Source of the DNA: Takifugu bimaculatus
Lineage: Eukaryota; Chordata; Actinopteri; Tetraodontiformes; Tetraodontidae
Assembly (NCBI GenBank): GCA_004026145.2
Contig: CP034986.1
Span: 7,246,929-7,310,928 of the forward strand
Length of the DNA stretch: 64,000 nucleotides
Direction of reading: 5' to 3'
The notes under the pieces are model-generated. The model did no database searches. It was not told where the DNA came from and was given only the letters and a program-made list of their open reading frames with translations. Below are positions 39,401 through 52,400 of the stretch, in pieces. Each line of letters begins with the position of its first letter. Within the stretch, counting starts at the first letter, position 1. Both the position numbers and the translations under genes were made by a program.

Positions 39401-42400
39401 CAGATGGGGGGGGAGTGATGGATGGAGTCAGGCGGGAAGGACGGGTGAATCCTGAGACGGAAACGGTGCCTCGGAGGTTTGAGAGGGAATTGGAGGAGAT
39501 GGGGAAAGCTGCGGGGGATGCGCTCCGCACAAATCCTCTTGGGAGACATTGAGGAGCAAGAATGATGGGCAGGAGCGGGAAGAACGACAGACAATAAAGG
39601 GGAAGAAGAAAAAGTTCAAGCCGAGATGGTCCGCGAGGAAAAGGCGGCATTTGAGGCTTTTAAACGCGTCAAAGAAATGAAGATGAGCGGTGAATGACGT
39701 GCTGGGGTGGAATTCCAGAATTACCACCGGAGGAGAGGAGAAGGGGAGGGCGGAGGAGGGGAAAACGTGCACGTGGAGAGCGTGAGTCAACCAGACGCCA
39801 TCAAGCTCGTTAGAGCCGAATCTGCACTAATATTACGGGAGCCGACTGTCTGCCGAGCTAATTTTTGCCATCAGTAGATTGTCAAGCGTGCTAATTCAAA
39901 GAGACAGAAACGGCCTCCTGCTCCCGTCTCCAGAGCCCCCCCCAAACTTTCATTAAAAACATAAGTCTTTATTAATTGCTGCGTTTATTTAAAGAATGCT
40001 GCTCCAAACTTTAGCGATAAATCCCCAAGTAGCGATCCCGTCGCCTAAACCAGGCTAGCAAGAGCGCCGGCGCGCCCGCCGCACGGCGTCACGCTGGGAC
40101 GATATTACAGCGCGACGCCGTTAGTGGGGGTGACGGCGCGGCTCCAGACAAGGAAACGCTGACGGGAACAAAAAGCAGCAAAACAGCGGAGAAATAAGCC
40201 AGAAAGACGGAGCCAACTGGCATCGCGGCAGGGCTGCAGAATCCACTGGGGGGGCAAATGATCTGAATTCTGACTAGAAAAATAGCTGCCAAGAGAACAG
40301 AAGGAGGGCGCGGCGGTCTCAGGCGGGAATTAAAGACACGCCGGCTTTCTGGAACGCCGAGCCGAGAGAAACGGCTAAACTGGAGAGGTGGTTTCAGAGA
40401 GGAGACGGCGAGTCCAAGGACCTTCGGGGGAGGGGGGGGGGGAGGAGACAGCTCTCAGAGGACAGAGAGGAAATGACGGGGGGTGGGGACTGAAAGAGGC
40501 ATAATGGCCAGGACAGATTCCTACCCTGCCATCAGGATCCCAGCGCCAGGCCTAATAACCCACTAGCGAGGATGGAAACACGATTTAAGGATGGAGAAAG
40601 AGGAGCGGACGTCCCGGCGGCTCAGGACGGAGGAGGGGAGGCGGCGGATTCAGGATCAAACAAGCCAACGGCGCGAGGACGGGGCGGCGGCCATGTTGGT
40701 TTTTAAAAGACAGCGGCAGGTGGGGATGTCGTCCGAGCGGAATCCGCCCCGTCAGTCCCCCCCCCCCCCCAGTAAAGACACGGGGTTCCTGCAAAGGTTG
40801 CAGGATTAATGAGAAGAACGACACGTCTCCCGCGCTTGGACATATTCTGAGCCGAAGGACACGTTAATGCAGAGCGACCTCTGTGGCACCATCTGTTTGA
40901 AAGTTACTTCGGATGTATAGAGCCATGCTGGGAGGTTACACATATGTAAGGATCCCGGGGGGGGGGGGGTTGTTTCATGTCTCCGTATCTGCCCCGTCAC
41001 CAGAAATGGCAACATAAAAGAGCCACTTCCTGTTGTGTCGGAGGTGTTTGTATTCGAAGTCCGACCTTTAGAAGAGTTGAGACAAGTTTTCGATCCTTTA
41101 TAAATCACCGGGACACGAGGCGTGCCACCGGGGACGGGGGGGACACTTGTCCATGTCAGACAGCAGAGTTAGAGCCCTGACAGACGCCACTGTTCCACCC
41201 CGGTCATAACAGGATCAACCTTCCTGCCGGGCACACCGAGCACCCAGCCTGACATGAGATTTAATGGGAACATAAATGATCTCGGGGACAGAGAGTCCGG
41301 CTCCGGTTGGGGACAGGGAAAAAAAATCATGTCATATTTAAGAGATGATAAAAGTCCAGAAGGAGTAAAAACTCACGGAACAAAAAAAGAAGCGTTCAGG
41401 GTCCGACAGCCAGAGGAGACGTGATCGGACCAGCAAAAGCAGCGTTACGGGAGACATTTGGTCCAAAGCAGCTCATAATAAAACTCCATTTTATCAGTGT
41501 CTGGCATTATAATCCGAGGCACCTGGACGCGAGCTAAAATAACTCAAGGATCTTGGATTAAGTGCTTAACTCAACCAACACAAACAGCCTAATATGCTGC
41601 GGACAAAGAAACCAGTCGTCCTCTTTCTGACAGCCAATACGAGGAATCTCGCGCAGGAACGGCAGATTAGCACGTTTGCTGACACAGGACGAGGACGGAG
41701 AGGAGAGAGGGAGGACGCTGAGGGGACAAAACAAGGGCTGAGCGGAACCCACGGGGCAGACGTAATTAAGTCCTAAACTACCGCGCTCGTATAAATGTCA
41801 ACCCACATCGGAGGCAGAGACGGCGGGGACAAAAGAGAAAGGTTAGCCTTCGAAATACGCCTCGATTATGCTTCATCGTGTTGTTAGAATGGACCTGAAG
41901 GAAGAACCGCAGCAGGAAGACAAACGCAGGGAGAGCATAAACGGATCGGAGAAGCAGGTCAGTCCAAAAAAAAAAAAAGAGAAAAAGCTGCAGAAAGAAG
42001 AGGGGAATCAGGCCAAATGAGAGGAGATCGCAGTTAGAAGGAGAGATTAAGATTAAGGAGAGAGAAAAGACATAAGGAGGGATGAAACACATTCCAAATG
42101 GGAGGGGCAAATAGGGAGGCAGATCAAGGAAAGCAGACGGAGGGATCAGACGAATTGGTGAAGGAGACGGAAGACGCGACTCAAGAGCCCAAACCAACAA
42201 AGTTAGGATAACGAGGCGCACAGAAACGGGCGCACATATGGTGGCGGAGCGGCACGGCGTGATGAGAACAGCGATCCCGCCCCCCACCACACGTGAGGAG
42301 AGCAGCCGCTGAAAGGCGCGCACGTGCCGAGCGCCATAACTGTAAATATGTTTAATAATGCACGACGAGCAGCGTGTTCGCCGGCGCCGCCATGTATATT

Positions 42401-45400
42401 TCAGCGGATCCGCTTGGCGGCCTCGTTTGTTTTCAAGGGCGGCGATGAAACTAGAAATCAGCCGTGGAGGCTTAAACCAGGAAGTAGGAAGGGAGGAGGG
42501 GGCGGAGTCACCTTGGGCGCTACATAGAGACGCGGTGGAAATAAGCCCATAGTTGAGGAATGAAGGCGACCGCATCTGCAGGTGATGGTTCTGGGCGGGG
42601 CCGCGCAGATTTGGGTCGGGGGGGGGGGGATTTAAAAAGAGATGAACGGAGAGGCGAGCAAAAGGATGATCAGCAGAAAAAGGGAGGAAATCCATTCATA
42701 CAGGAGGGATAGAGAAAGAATGAAGAGGATAGATGGAGAGCGGATCAAAGGGAAGATGAAAAGGAGGTCTGAGGATGAACTGAATGACAGGATTTTCCCC
42801 CCCGAAGGCTGCGCAGGAAATCGCAGATGCACGACGGGATCTGGCGGCGGGTGGGGCCGAGATTTCCACGGAGACAAATGCAAAACACCCCGCGTGTTTT
42901 ATTAATCCACAAATCAGCAAAGACGCCGCGCGAGCGAGCGAGCTGCAGATTACTGCCGGTGTTAAACTCCACAGTACGGGCCGGTGTTTGGCGGTGAACG
43001 AGTGGAGCGCCGCCACCGTTTATTGGGGATATTAATCAAAACCGGAGCGCCCGGCGAGGTGGGGGCAAGAGGAAAAATAAAGGAAGGAAAGGAAAACGGG
43101 GCGAGCTGAGGCGGTAATGAATCGGAGAGGAAACCCAATGAATGCTCGAGAACCAGGCGGTCTAATCTCGGCGCCTTGGTTCTGTCGACTACACGGACAC
43201 ACGCCGTCACCGGATTAGCCAGGAACACGCTCATTGTGTTTCAGGCCTTTAATAATCCAGACCGGGTCCATTCAGACCCGAGCGCTACCGCTCCTCCCAC
43301 TGGCTCTTTAACCGATAACCCCCTGCTGCGCCCGATACACTGATTTTAGCTTTCATTCGAGTCGACCACCTTTAAAGAGGAAATCGGATTTATTTACCAA
43401 TTTCCAGCAGGTAATTCCCTCGGCCCATTAGCAAATTAACTCCACTTAACCCCTATTTTGACTGTTATAATGTCCGCGTTATCTGAGCAATTGCTTCGTT
43501 TTGCATCCTGCCGTGACATAACAACAATCAGCATCTGCCCCATGCGGCGTTCCACAGACCCGGGAAGGCCGTCGTCGGGAAAATGGAACGTTGAAAGAGA
43601 CGCCGCCAGGCCAGTGGGGCTGTTATGGTTACACATGGTGGCGAGATCAGTCCTGGGTGGACAATGAGCTTACTTGGTGGATTTCTGGCACCGCGAGCTA
43701 TAAAACTGTTCCTTAGCATCTGCTAGCTGTCAATATCTGCCCAGAGGCAACGAGCTCGGGGGCAAGTTATGGCTAAAAAAGTGATTTTAAGGAAAATTAC
43801 AAGTTGAAGTGAAAATAGCTCGCATTACTCTCTTTTTTGCTGGAATGGCGGGAAAAGGCAGAGAAACTGGGAAAAGGGACGAGATCCAAGAACAAACAAC
43901 AAATTTCACTGACCAAACATTCCCAGTGAAAACAAAAACATTTGCCCACGCACAGCAGAGGTAAAATCATAGCCGTTAGCGACCGACACTTAAGCTCTGC
44001 TTCACTCTCCCACACACACACACACACACACACACACGTGAAGTTTATCGCACAACACGAAGCACAATAATGCGAAACGACCCCTCCCCCACCTCTGCTT
44101 CAGTGTTTGCCTGGGCCTGCATCTCGCCATCACCCACCTCTAGCCTGTTTGTTAGCCCCGACAGCTGTTGGAACACTTACAAGTGGGACACATCAAAGCA
44201 CTTCTCTTTGTTCGCAGCCCACACAGGCACTCGCCCGTTACAGGCAAATATAACCAGAGTCAAAACAGAGTCAACCTCGTTTGCGATGACAACGCGGCCC
44301 TCCGCCGTCGGAATACAAAGTGCTCGTCATGCTAATTTTTCCTCTCCCCTCTTTCCAGAATTCTGCCGTCCACCAGTGACCGTTTCCTGTTGAAGAACCT
44401 GGTGTCCGGCGTGGACTACAACTTGTGCGTTCTGGCCATCTTCGACGACACGGTCACATCACTGGCTGCGACCAAAGTCCTGGGCTGTGCGTCCTTCTCC
44501 ACCAAGGACGTCTACCCAGCCTGTCGCTCTCTCCAGGCCCACTTCCTTGGGGGGACGCTGACCATCCTGGTCGGCGGCGTGGTCGTCGTCACCTTACTTG
44601 TGTTCACCGTTGCGCTAATGGTGCGCCACCGCGTTTGCAACCACGGCGATCACATGGCATGCCACAGCAGCAACACGGAAGCGGGGGGGGGGGCCTGCTG
44701 TCAAGGTGGAAGCACAGGAGGCGGGGACAAAGGCGGAACCAGCGGGTGCTACCAGTCCAACGGGTCCGGGAACATGATGATGGTGGTCTTGCCCAATGGC
44801 GTGCCTTCCAAGAGAGGAGGGGAGAAAACCAAGGACAAGGAGAAAGAGAAGGAAATGGGGGATTCTACTTCCTCTGTGCCTCCCAAACTCCCCCCAAAAC
44901 CAAGGCCGAAGCCTAAAGTCAGCGTAGAGCAGTACCTCTCGACCGGCGGCTCGGCTTCGGCGGCGCCGGGGGCAGGAAGCGAGATGGCGCTGGTGGTGAG
45001 GCAAAGGAAGCTGGAGAAGGCGCCGCCATATTCCCTTGAAAGTGACAGAACTCCCCTCTATTACTTCCCTTCCCCTCCCTCTACGCTCCCCCGTCATTCC
45101 AACCCCAGAAGCCGTCCGAAGGCACGTTTGGAACGAGAGCTGACGAATCGTGCCAGCTTCTCTCTGGCGGCGCCCCTGAGGGACCCAGAGATGTTGGACT
45201 GGGGGGTCGCCAGGGGAAGGGACAAATGGAACTCTTCACAGGCTTATCAGAGCCCCTTATCCCCTCTGCGTCCCGCTTGCGGGATTGTCAGCAAAAGGAG
45301 GCATTCCCTGGACATGGGTTCCTCCGTTGCCCTAGCAACCGATGCCGCAACAACCGTCGCCAAGCGCTACGGGGCCGTCAACTATGCCAAGCGGCTGAGC

Positions 45401-46417
45401 GTGATCTGGACCAGGCGGAGCCAGTCGCTCCACGGAATGCTGGTGCAGTGCGCCTCCACCACCAGCACCACATCTTCCACCACGAGCGACGAGGCCGAGA
45501 ACGGCGGGGGCTTCGGGGCTCGCGGCGAGCTGCAGCGCGGCTACATCCACGCTTACAACACCACCAACTCCAACTCCAACACCGGGAACGCGGCGGGTGT
45601 GAAGGACAGAGGGAGGGAGAAAGGAAAGGAGGGGAAAAGCGCCGATGACCTGGAGGAAAGCGTCGTGTAGACCGGTATCGGAGGAGCGGCGAATGGGCTC
45701 GAGCCGAGGAGGGCAAACGGGCGAACTCGAGAAGAACTGCTGCTGCGTGAGGACGAGGAAAGGAATGCTAATCAACGTAGCTTTGATTTGCACTCGCGGA
45801 CGCCAATAAAAAAAGAAAAAAAAAGAAGAAAACTGGTGCCTGGAAGTGAGGTGAGAGTTTTTAAGAGTCTCCACTGTTGACCTGTGATGCGATGGTGGAA
45901 ATGTAAGTGGAGAGTGGGAGAGATATGAAAGGGGGCAGGTTTAAAGTGGTCTTTTAGGACTTACAGCTGATTTTCAGTTTAAAAAAAAAAAAATAGATGA
46001 AAAAGCTGCAGCTTACAAGTCGAAAAGGAAGAGGAGCAGAGTGGATTGGGAAGGCAGGACGTGGGAGCGGGAACAGGTAGATCCCAACTGCATCCCACCC
46101 AATGGGTGTCTCCCATTATCAAACTTCTCCGAAACACAATGAATGTGACTTTTCCGCGTCCCCTGTGGTCCCGCAACGATCCCGAGCAGGGCGCATCGGA
46201 CATGATCAATCGATGGGAGCTGGGAAACAGCGAGCGGAGCCCAGACGTTATTAAAAGTCAGACCACGGGATTACAGCGGAGTCGATGCGGATCAGAGGAC
46301 GGACCGGACGAAGGCCTCGGACGCAACGGGTGTACATTTACCACAGACAAGCGCATCCCGGAACGAATGACGCTAGCGGATGCAGAAGCGTGCATGCAGC
46401 GATTGATCAGGGACAGG

Positions 46418-46482
<65 letters not shown>

Positions 46483-49400
46483 CGTTTGTGGTTGCCCCAC
46501 CAGTCAGTCAACTCCATCTGTGTTCGGCTCGCGCTTTCTGGACATACTGTAAACTGAATAATGGAAGAAACCGCATCTATTTTCAGAGATTTCAGGGTGG
46601 GAAACCTGCAAATGCTCCACAGCGATCGGGATGAGCAGCGGTTTTCCTGGGAATCAGACTTTGTTGTGACTCGGATTTGCTTTAAATCCAGAATCTGAAT
46701 GTTTTGGAGCGCCTGGCGTTGCTACCCGATGGAAGCCCGAACTTCTATCCTGGGGGGGGGGGGGCAGAGAAAACTTGAACGCAAATATATAGTATATATA
46801 CATATATTATATATAAAAAAATGTTAGCGTCTCATCATGTGTTTACTGTTTGTTTCTTTTAATTTTTCTGGAGGCTGATGTTAGAAGCAGATGTGAAACC
46901 TGTTCTTCGTTTCCCAGCAAAAAAAAACAAACAAAAAAGCGGATGGTAATGAGGCGCAGAAACTTAGATCAATGCAAATACGGAAATAAACAAACAAGAG
47001 CGGCCCAGAGCTGACCGGTTTCACAAGGACGACTTGATTGCTGTTGTTTCCTTTCTGTTTCTGTTCATTTTTGCCAAAGTCAGTATTGTTCTTTGAACTT
47101 GATATACTAATAAAAAAAAATAAAAACTCAACACGGAACAGAGACGGACTCCAGAATCGTGTGTCCTCTTTGTCTGGTTCCAGAACCTTTTATAAGGTTC
47201 CGCCAACAAGCAGACCAGAGCTGCTACGGATGGATGGACGTTGTTGGGCTACAATAGATGGGATGATTAGCGTTTGTTTTCCTGGATAAAGATGCTTAAC
47301 CAGCAGAGGGAAGAGGCTAATAAGAGGTGCGTGGTTTAAATAAAGGAGCAATGTTTTCACCAGAAGGATCAGCGCTAACGGAAGAGAAGCGATTCCATGT
47401 GGCGAACAATCGGAAGGGAGCTGCAGTAACGATAGAGAGACGGAATAAGTAAAAAGCTGTCATATTAATAGAGCTGCTCATTATCAGCCACATCTGCAGG
47501 TTGAATGAGAAGAGGCCTTTCACCGCTACCTGCGGCGGCGTTAAAGACCGAATTTGTAGCAAGATAAAGACGCGCGCTGGCAGCGGTTTGAACCTGAACG
47601 CGGCTAATTAGAACTTCTAAAAATACCGAGAACAATGCTGAAATCGTTCCCTCCGTTCCTCCTCCTCACGTTCGGGCCTCGCCTCCGGTTTTCATCGCAG
47701 CGGATGCACCAATTAAGAGACCAGAACCGGGCCATGGGATGGCGATCGGGACAACATATTGGGGGGTTTGTCCCCGCGGACGGCTAACGAGAGTCCAGGT
47801 AGACGCTCCACGCCCGCGAGTGCTAACTGGCAAACACCAGACGTGTGAACGAGGAGAGCAGGAGTGGGAGAACAGGAGAAAGGTCAGGAGGGAGGACAGC
47901 AGAGGACACTTACTGCCTTCAAGGACAGCACAGCAGCTCTGGCGTAGCGGCCGAGACATGTCTCAGCGGCCGAGACATGTCTCAGCATACATTAGTCTCC
48001 AAACACTCGCTCGCTAAACCGTCTGACAGGTGGTCTTAAAGCAGCGCACGAGTGTGTGTTGGGGGTCATGAATGGAGGGTTTATGTATTCAGGTGTGGTC
48101 ACCAGACACTACCTGAGGATAAGAGTGGGTGTGTGTGTGTGTGTGTGTGTGTGAGGGGTGACTAGACAGATCAAAAGGCAATTTGTTTTAAAACTTTGAA
48201 GTGACCACAGTGAGAGCAGGACAGTCAGTACTGCCGTCGACCTTAAGAGACACTGTGTGTGTGAGAGTGTGTGTGTGGATGCTTCAGTGTGGAGAACACG
48301 ACCCCCCCCCCGCTGCTTTCCCTGCCAAAGGCAAAGCATTGGCCTGATTTGACCGTCGAAAAGGAGGATAAATGCTGAATAAAAAGGCAAGGAAACTCGT
48401 GCGCAGACAAACGTGCGCGAGCGCCGGGACGACCGCGCGTCCTCGCCGTGCTCCTCGTCTGACATTTGCAGTTATGATCAAGGTATGATGCATCTCTCCG
48501 CAGTCTGCTCAGAAACGATGAGTCAGGGCGAACTGGGACTCCTCTGCTGGGAACCAGTGAGTCCGGACCAGCAGCTCACCTGCAGGTTTAGAGGAGGAAC
48601 GGTGGACGGAACCGCTACCTTGGCAACGGTAAAGTCTAAAATTATTAGCCGAGCTGTTGTGATTAACTCCTCAAAGTGGTGCGCTGGGTAAAATAAGGAA
48701 GGGAACAAGCTGCAGCTCGGAGATACGATCCCCCGGTTCTTTAAAAACATGACTCAGCTTCCAGAATCAGGCCGGGAACTGACGGTGTAGCTCCAACCAC
48801 AGCGGGGGGCATTCCCAGGCCACCGGATCCACTTATTAAGAGTTTTCATGACTCCGAAGTTGACACGAGTGTCAAATTAGATGTCCGTGTTTGCCATTTT
48901 TACCCGTTAGCCTCGACATTAGCTGCTGAATCCTCAGTGTACGATAACAAAGGAGCCTGCGGGAGGGCCGCCACGGCTCCCGTTTGAGCGGCGACCCGGG
49001 TCCTCGCAGGTGTGAGGCGCCGCTGGAGTACGAGATACTTAAGTCAGCGAGTGCCCTTTACGGGGGCCAGAGGAAACCAGGCCAGCGCGACCTCGGGGCC
49101 GCCTCAACAGCTCATTAATCTCAGCGTATTACTCCGTCTCGAGCTACCCGGCGCTACACCACGGCGACCGGCGTTGGCCCCGACAACCGTGTTCCGTTGG
49201 GTAAATAAAAACACCCCCAATTAGCGTTTGGCCGAACAGGAAGGCAGCAAAGACGGAAATGAAGCGAGATTAAAAAAAAAGAGATTGATTGGGTATAAGA
49301 GGATGGATGAGGCAGAGCGAGCAGGGGCATGACGGGAGCGATCGATGGCGGCGGCGAGGACGGGCGCTACGGCTGCTCCATCTGAATTACAGCGTGTGAG

Positions 49401-52400
49401 AAGCGCAGACTGACGGACGAGCAGACGCCACCATTAAGATCGAAGGGTAAACGCGGGAATCTGGAGCTCCGAGTGCGTCCAAACCTATTACATTTCCATC
49501 CTGGAGACATTAAAGATGCGTCCGGCCCGGAGCGCTGCTCCGCTCTTGGTGGCGTTTGCTCACACGGCGTTGGCTTCACGCGGGGTTTCCTTTCATTTCA
49601 CCTCTCTCATCGTCTCGCCGCAGTCTCTCATTTCGGCTTCCGTCTAATTTGCTCCCCCTCACCTACGCTGCACTTTCCCCTCATCATCTTCTCCCGCTGA
49701 GCTCATCCTCAGGAAGTAGCTCTGAAAAAACGCCTCGACTGGAGCCGGACCGACAATGTCCACGTCTGCGAATCGCCGTCCGGCTGCCGCCGTTTTTAAA
49801 GGATGCGGGGACGAGGGAACGCGCCACACGTGACTGTTCCTGCATTATAAATAATATCCTGTTTGCATCAGAGTGAGCCGGTTTCAGCTCCTGAGACGCC
49901 GTTTTGTGCCAAAACGCTAGCCTGACATCTTTAGCGCTAGCATGTTGAGGGATGTGAACCTCCGTCTTCATATCTCTGCCAACTGTCCCGCTGCGGCTCT
50001 ATAAGTGGGTTTCAGCTTCACTCCGATATGCCCTCGCTCTCCTGGCCTCCCGACGAACCAGTGGGCGAAAGGCCAGCTTTGTTTTCCTTCGACTCCACTC
50101 TGACGGGCCTGAACAACAAGAGAGCTAAACGAGGTTAAGGAGCTCCGAGAAGCTGAAAGGAGGGCGGGAAGAGGTGATCGTGGGGTCCTGGTGCCCTGAG
50201 CTGCAGACACCAGTGACGAGGGATCGTCCCCAGCACCATATCAAACTCCTCGAGAGTGAATGTCAACGGAGGCTCCAGAGCTTCCGTAAGGTTTCCCCCA
50301 CTCAGCTCAGGGCTCCGACCTTGGAGCACTTCCACCAGTTCCAGGTAAAGCACCACTTCAAGAAAATTCTCTTCCTCCCTCCCATCCGGAGAGCTGAAGG
50401 CTGGACGGGGATTCATTTGCCACCCATGTGGGAGTGGGGGGGTTGGGATTGGCATCTTATCCGTCTTCCTTTCCCAGCCTTCGACTCCGGACCCGTGAAT
50501 CTACTGATGAGACTCCAGGAGGATTTCCACATGTTTCAGGGCTGTGGGTGAGTGGCAGGAGCGTCTTTGTCCGTGAACTCTAAATTTTCCTCTCTGCTCT
50601 ACCCCCCCCCCCCCCCCCCAGCTGTTATCCTCTGCCCCCCGTGTTTACTCCACTTTCCCGTCTATCCTGTTTCCATCACGCCGCCGGTGTTGCTCTGGGC
50701 GGCTGCAGTCGTTTAACTGCCCCGACCCCTCTGACCCCAGACTTCCCTCGTTTAACTGGTGTCCAGAACTGGGGGAAGAGCGTCGCTCGGCCGACAGCTC
50801 CTCTCTCTCTCTCTCTCTCTCTCTCCCTCTCGCTCCATCTTCCGTGGATGTTGCTATAATTCCTCCCCCTCCTGCTCTCCATCCCGCTCTCCTGCGACGC
50901 CTCAGATGTCCTTTTCTCGCCGCTGCAGGCCGTCCTCTGCTCATCATTACCTCTCTTAACGTCCCGCCCACTGTCCATCGCTTCCCCGCTTCTCTCCCAG
51001 AGAACGAAATGAAAGGGGCCCCGGCTGCCCTCTTCATCATTTTTCACTCCTCGCCCCCCCCACTCGCCGTCCTTCACACGGCGATGCTGCCACCTACTCC
51101 TTCCACTCATCATCCCAGCGGGGCTCCCGTCAGACTCCTGATCAGAAGGAGGCAGCGAAAAAAATGTAAACTCTTCTCATCTCGAGGTGCTTTGAGGGCT
51201 CTGGGTCTGACGGAGCGCTGGGAGATCTGTGCGCGTGCACGTGGGCCGTGCGAAGACAAAGCCAGACAGTTGCGGTGGGGTGTCATCTTTCAGGCTTACA
51301 TCCAGCCGGCAAGTAACCGAACAAAGACCGAAGAGGCAGAAGAGGAGCGGCGATCAAAGACGATGATTGCGAATGGTGTTTACGTGTTTGCGCACGCTCG
51401 CCGTTGCTCACAGATGGAATACACAAGCGGCTCACGTCAGCCTTCCCACGGAAAAACAGGCTGGATGCAAACCTCACTGGAGGGGCTCGACATAAAAGCT
51501 CCGCTTCGCGTGCGGGCCGATAACCGCTGGCGTCCCCGATTTAGCTGCAGACCTCCCGCCGTAAACGGGGTTCCCAGCGTTCCAGACGGAACGTCCGGAG
51601 CGTATCTGGGTTTGAGCTCCAAAACAAAAGGGTCGTTTAGAATCTCGGCGGAGTCGTAATTAGGACAAACTGCTGAGAGAGAAGCTCCGGCAGCTCCTCG
51701 GCCGGCGACAGCGGTCGCTAACGGCCAAAGCGTGGGACGCCATTATGATTAAAGGTGTCCAGCGTCTCGCTGCTGGCGGATATTTGGGTCCTGGCTGTGT
51801 TGTTTTTCTCCGCTTAATCACCCTTTGGAAACAATTGGAAATTCATCCCGGCGGCTGCAGAGGAGCTAACATTTCTTGATCTTAAGCACCGCCTCACGGA
51901 CGGAATGAGAGGCGAGGAAGGCTGCGAGGGCGGCGGTCCTCAGCACGACTGGGTCGGTCTTAGCCAGGAGTGTGTGTTGCATCCTGGTGCATCCGGGAGA
52001 ACCGGAGAACGGCTCCACAAGACGCGCTCATCTGTGCATCTTAAGCTGCAGGTTAGCTCGCGGTTGCTCCAGATTAATGCCGCCGCCGCTCCGTGGGTAA
52101 CGGCGCGGGGATCCCGGAGAAAATGAGTCATTTCCGGGAACGACGGCGCACACAAACACGTCAGAGGCATGAAGCCGCTTCCCAGCTACGTGTTATTTCC
52201 ATTATCCAAGCGGGATCTAAAATTAGCACAATATTACAGTCAATCAGACGTTTGGAGGCAACAGAACGTGATGCTAATTAGCTACTTATTGCTCGTCGCT
52301 GCTGGTGGGCAACAAGTGGCGGTTGGCTCTCCCGCTGTTGCTCCAGTTCTAGAGGAAGTTGGGAAACGTCGATCAACTAAACTGAAACGGGAAGGGGGGA

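Noticed and set aside
41778..42695. 305-codon open frame on the minus strand
   Set aside because: It is the complement of the purine-rich lrfn4 intron, low in complexity and without a recognisable domain.
50844..51659. 271-codon open frame on the plus strand
   Set aside because: It is Pro/Arg-rich, no motif is recognised, and it starts within pyrimidine-rich sequence; it is most likely chance in GC-rich DNA.
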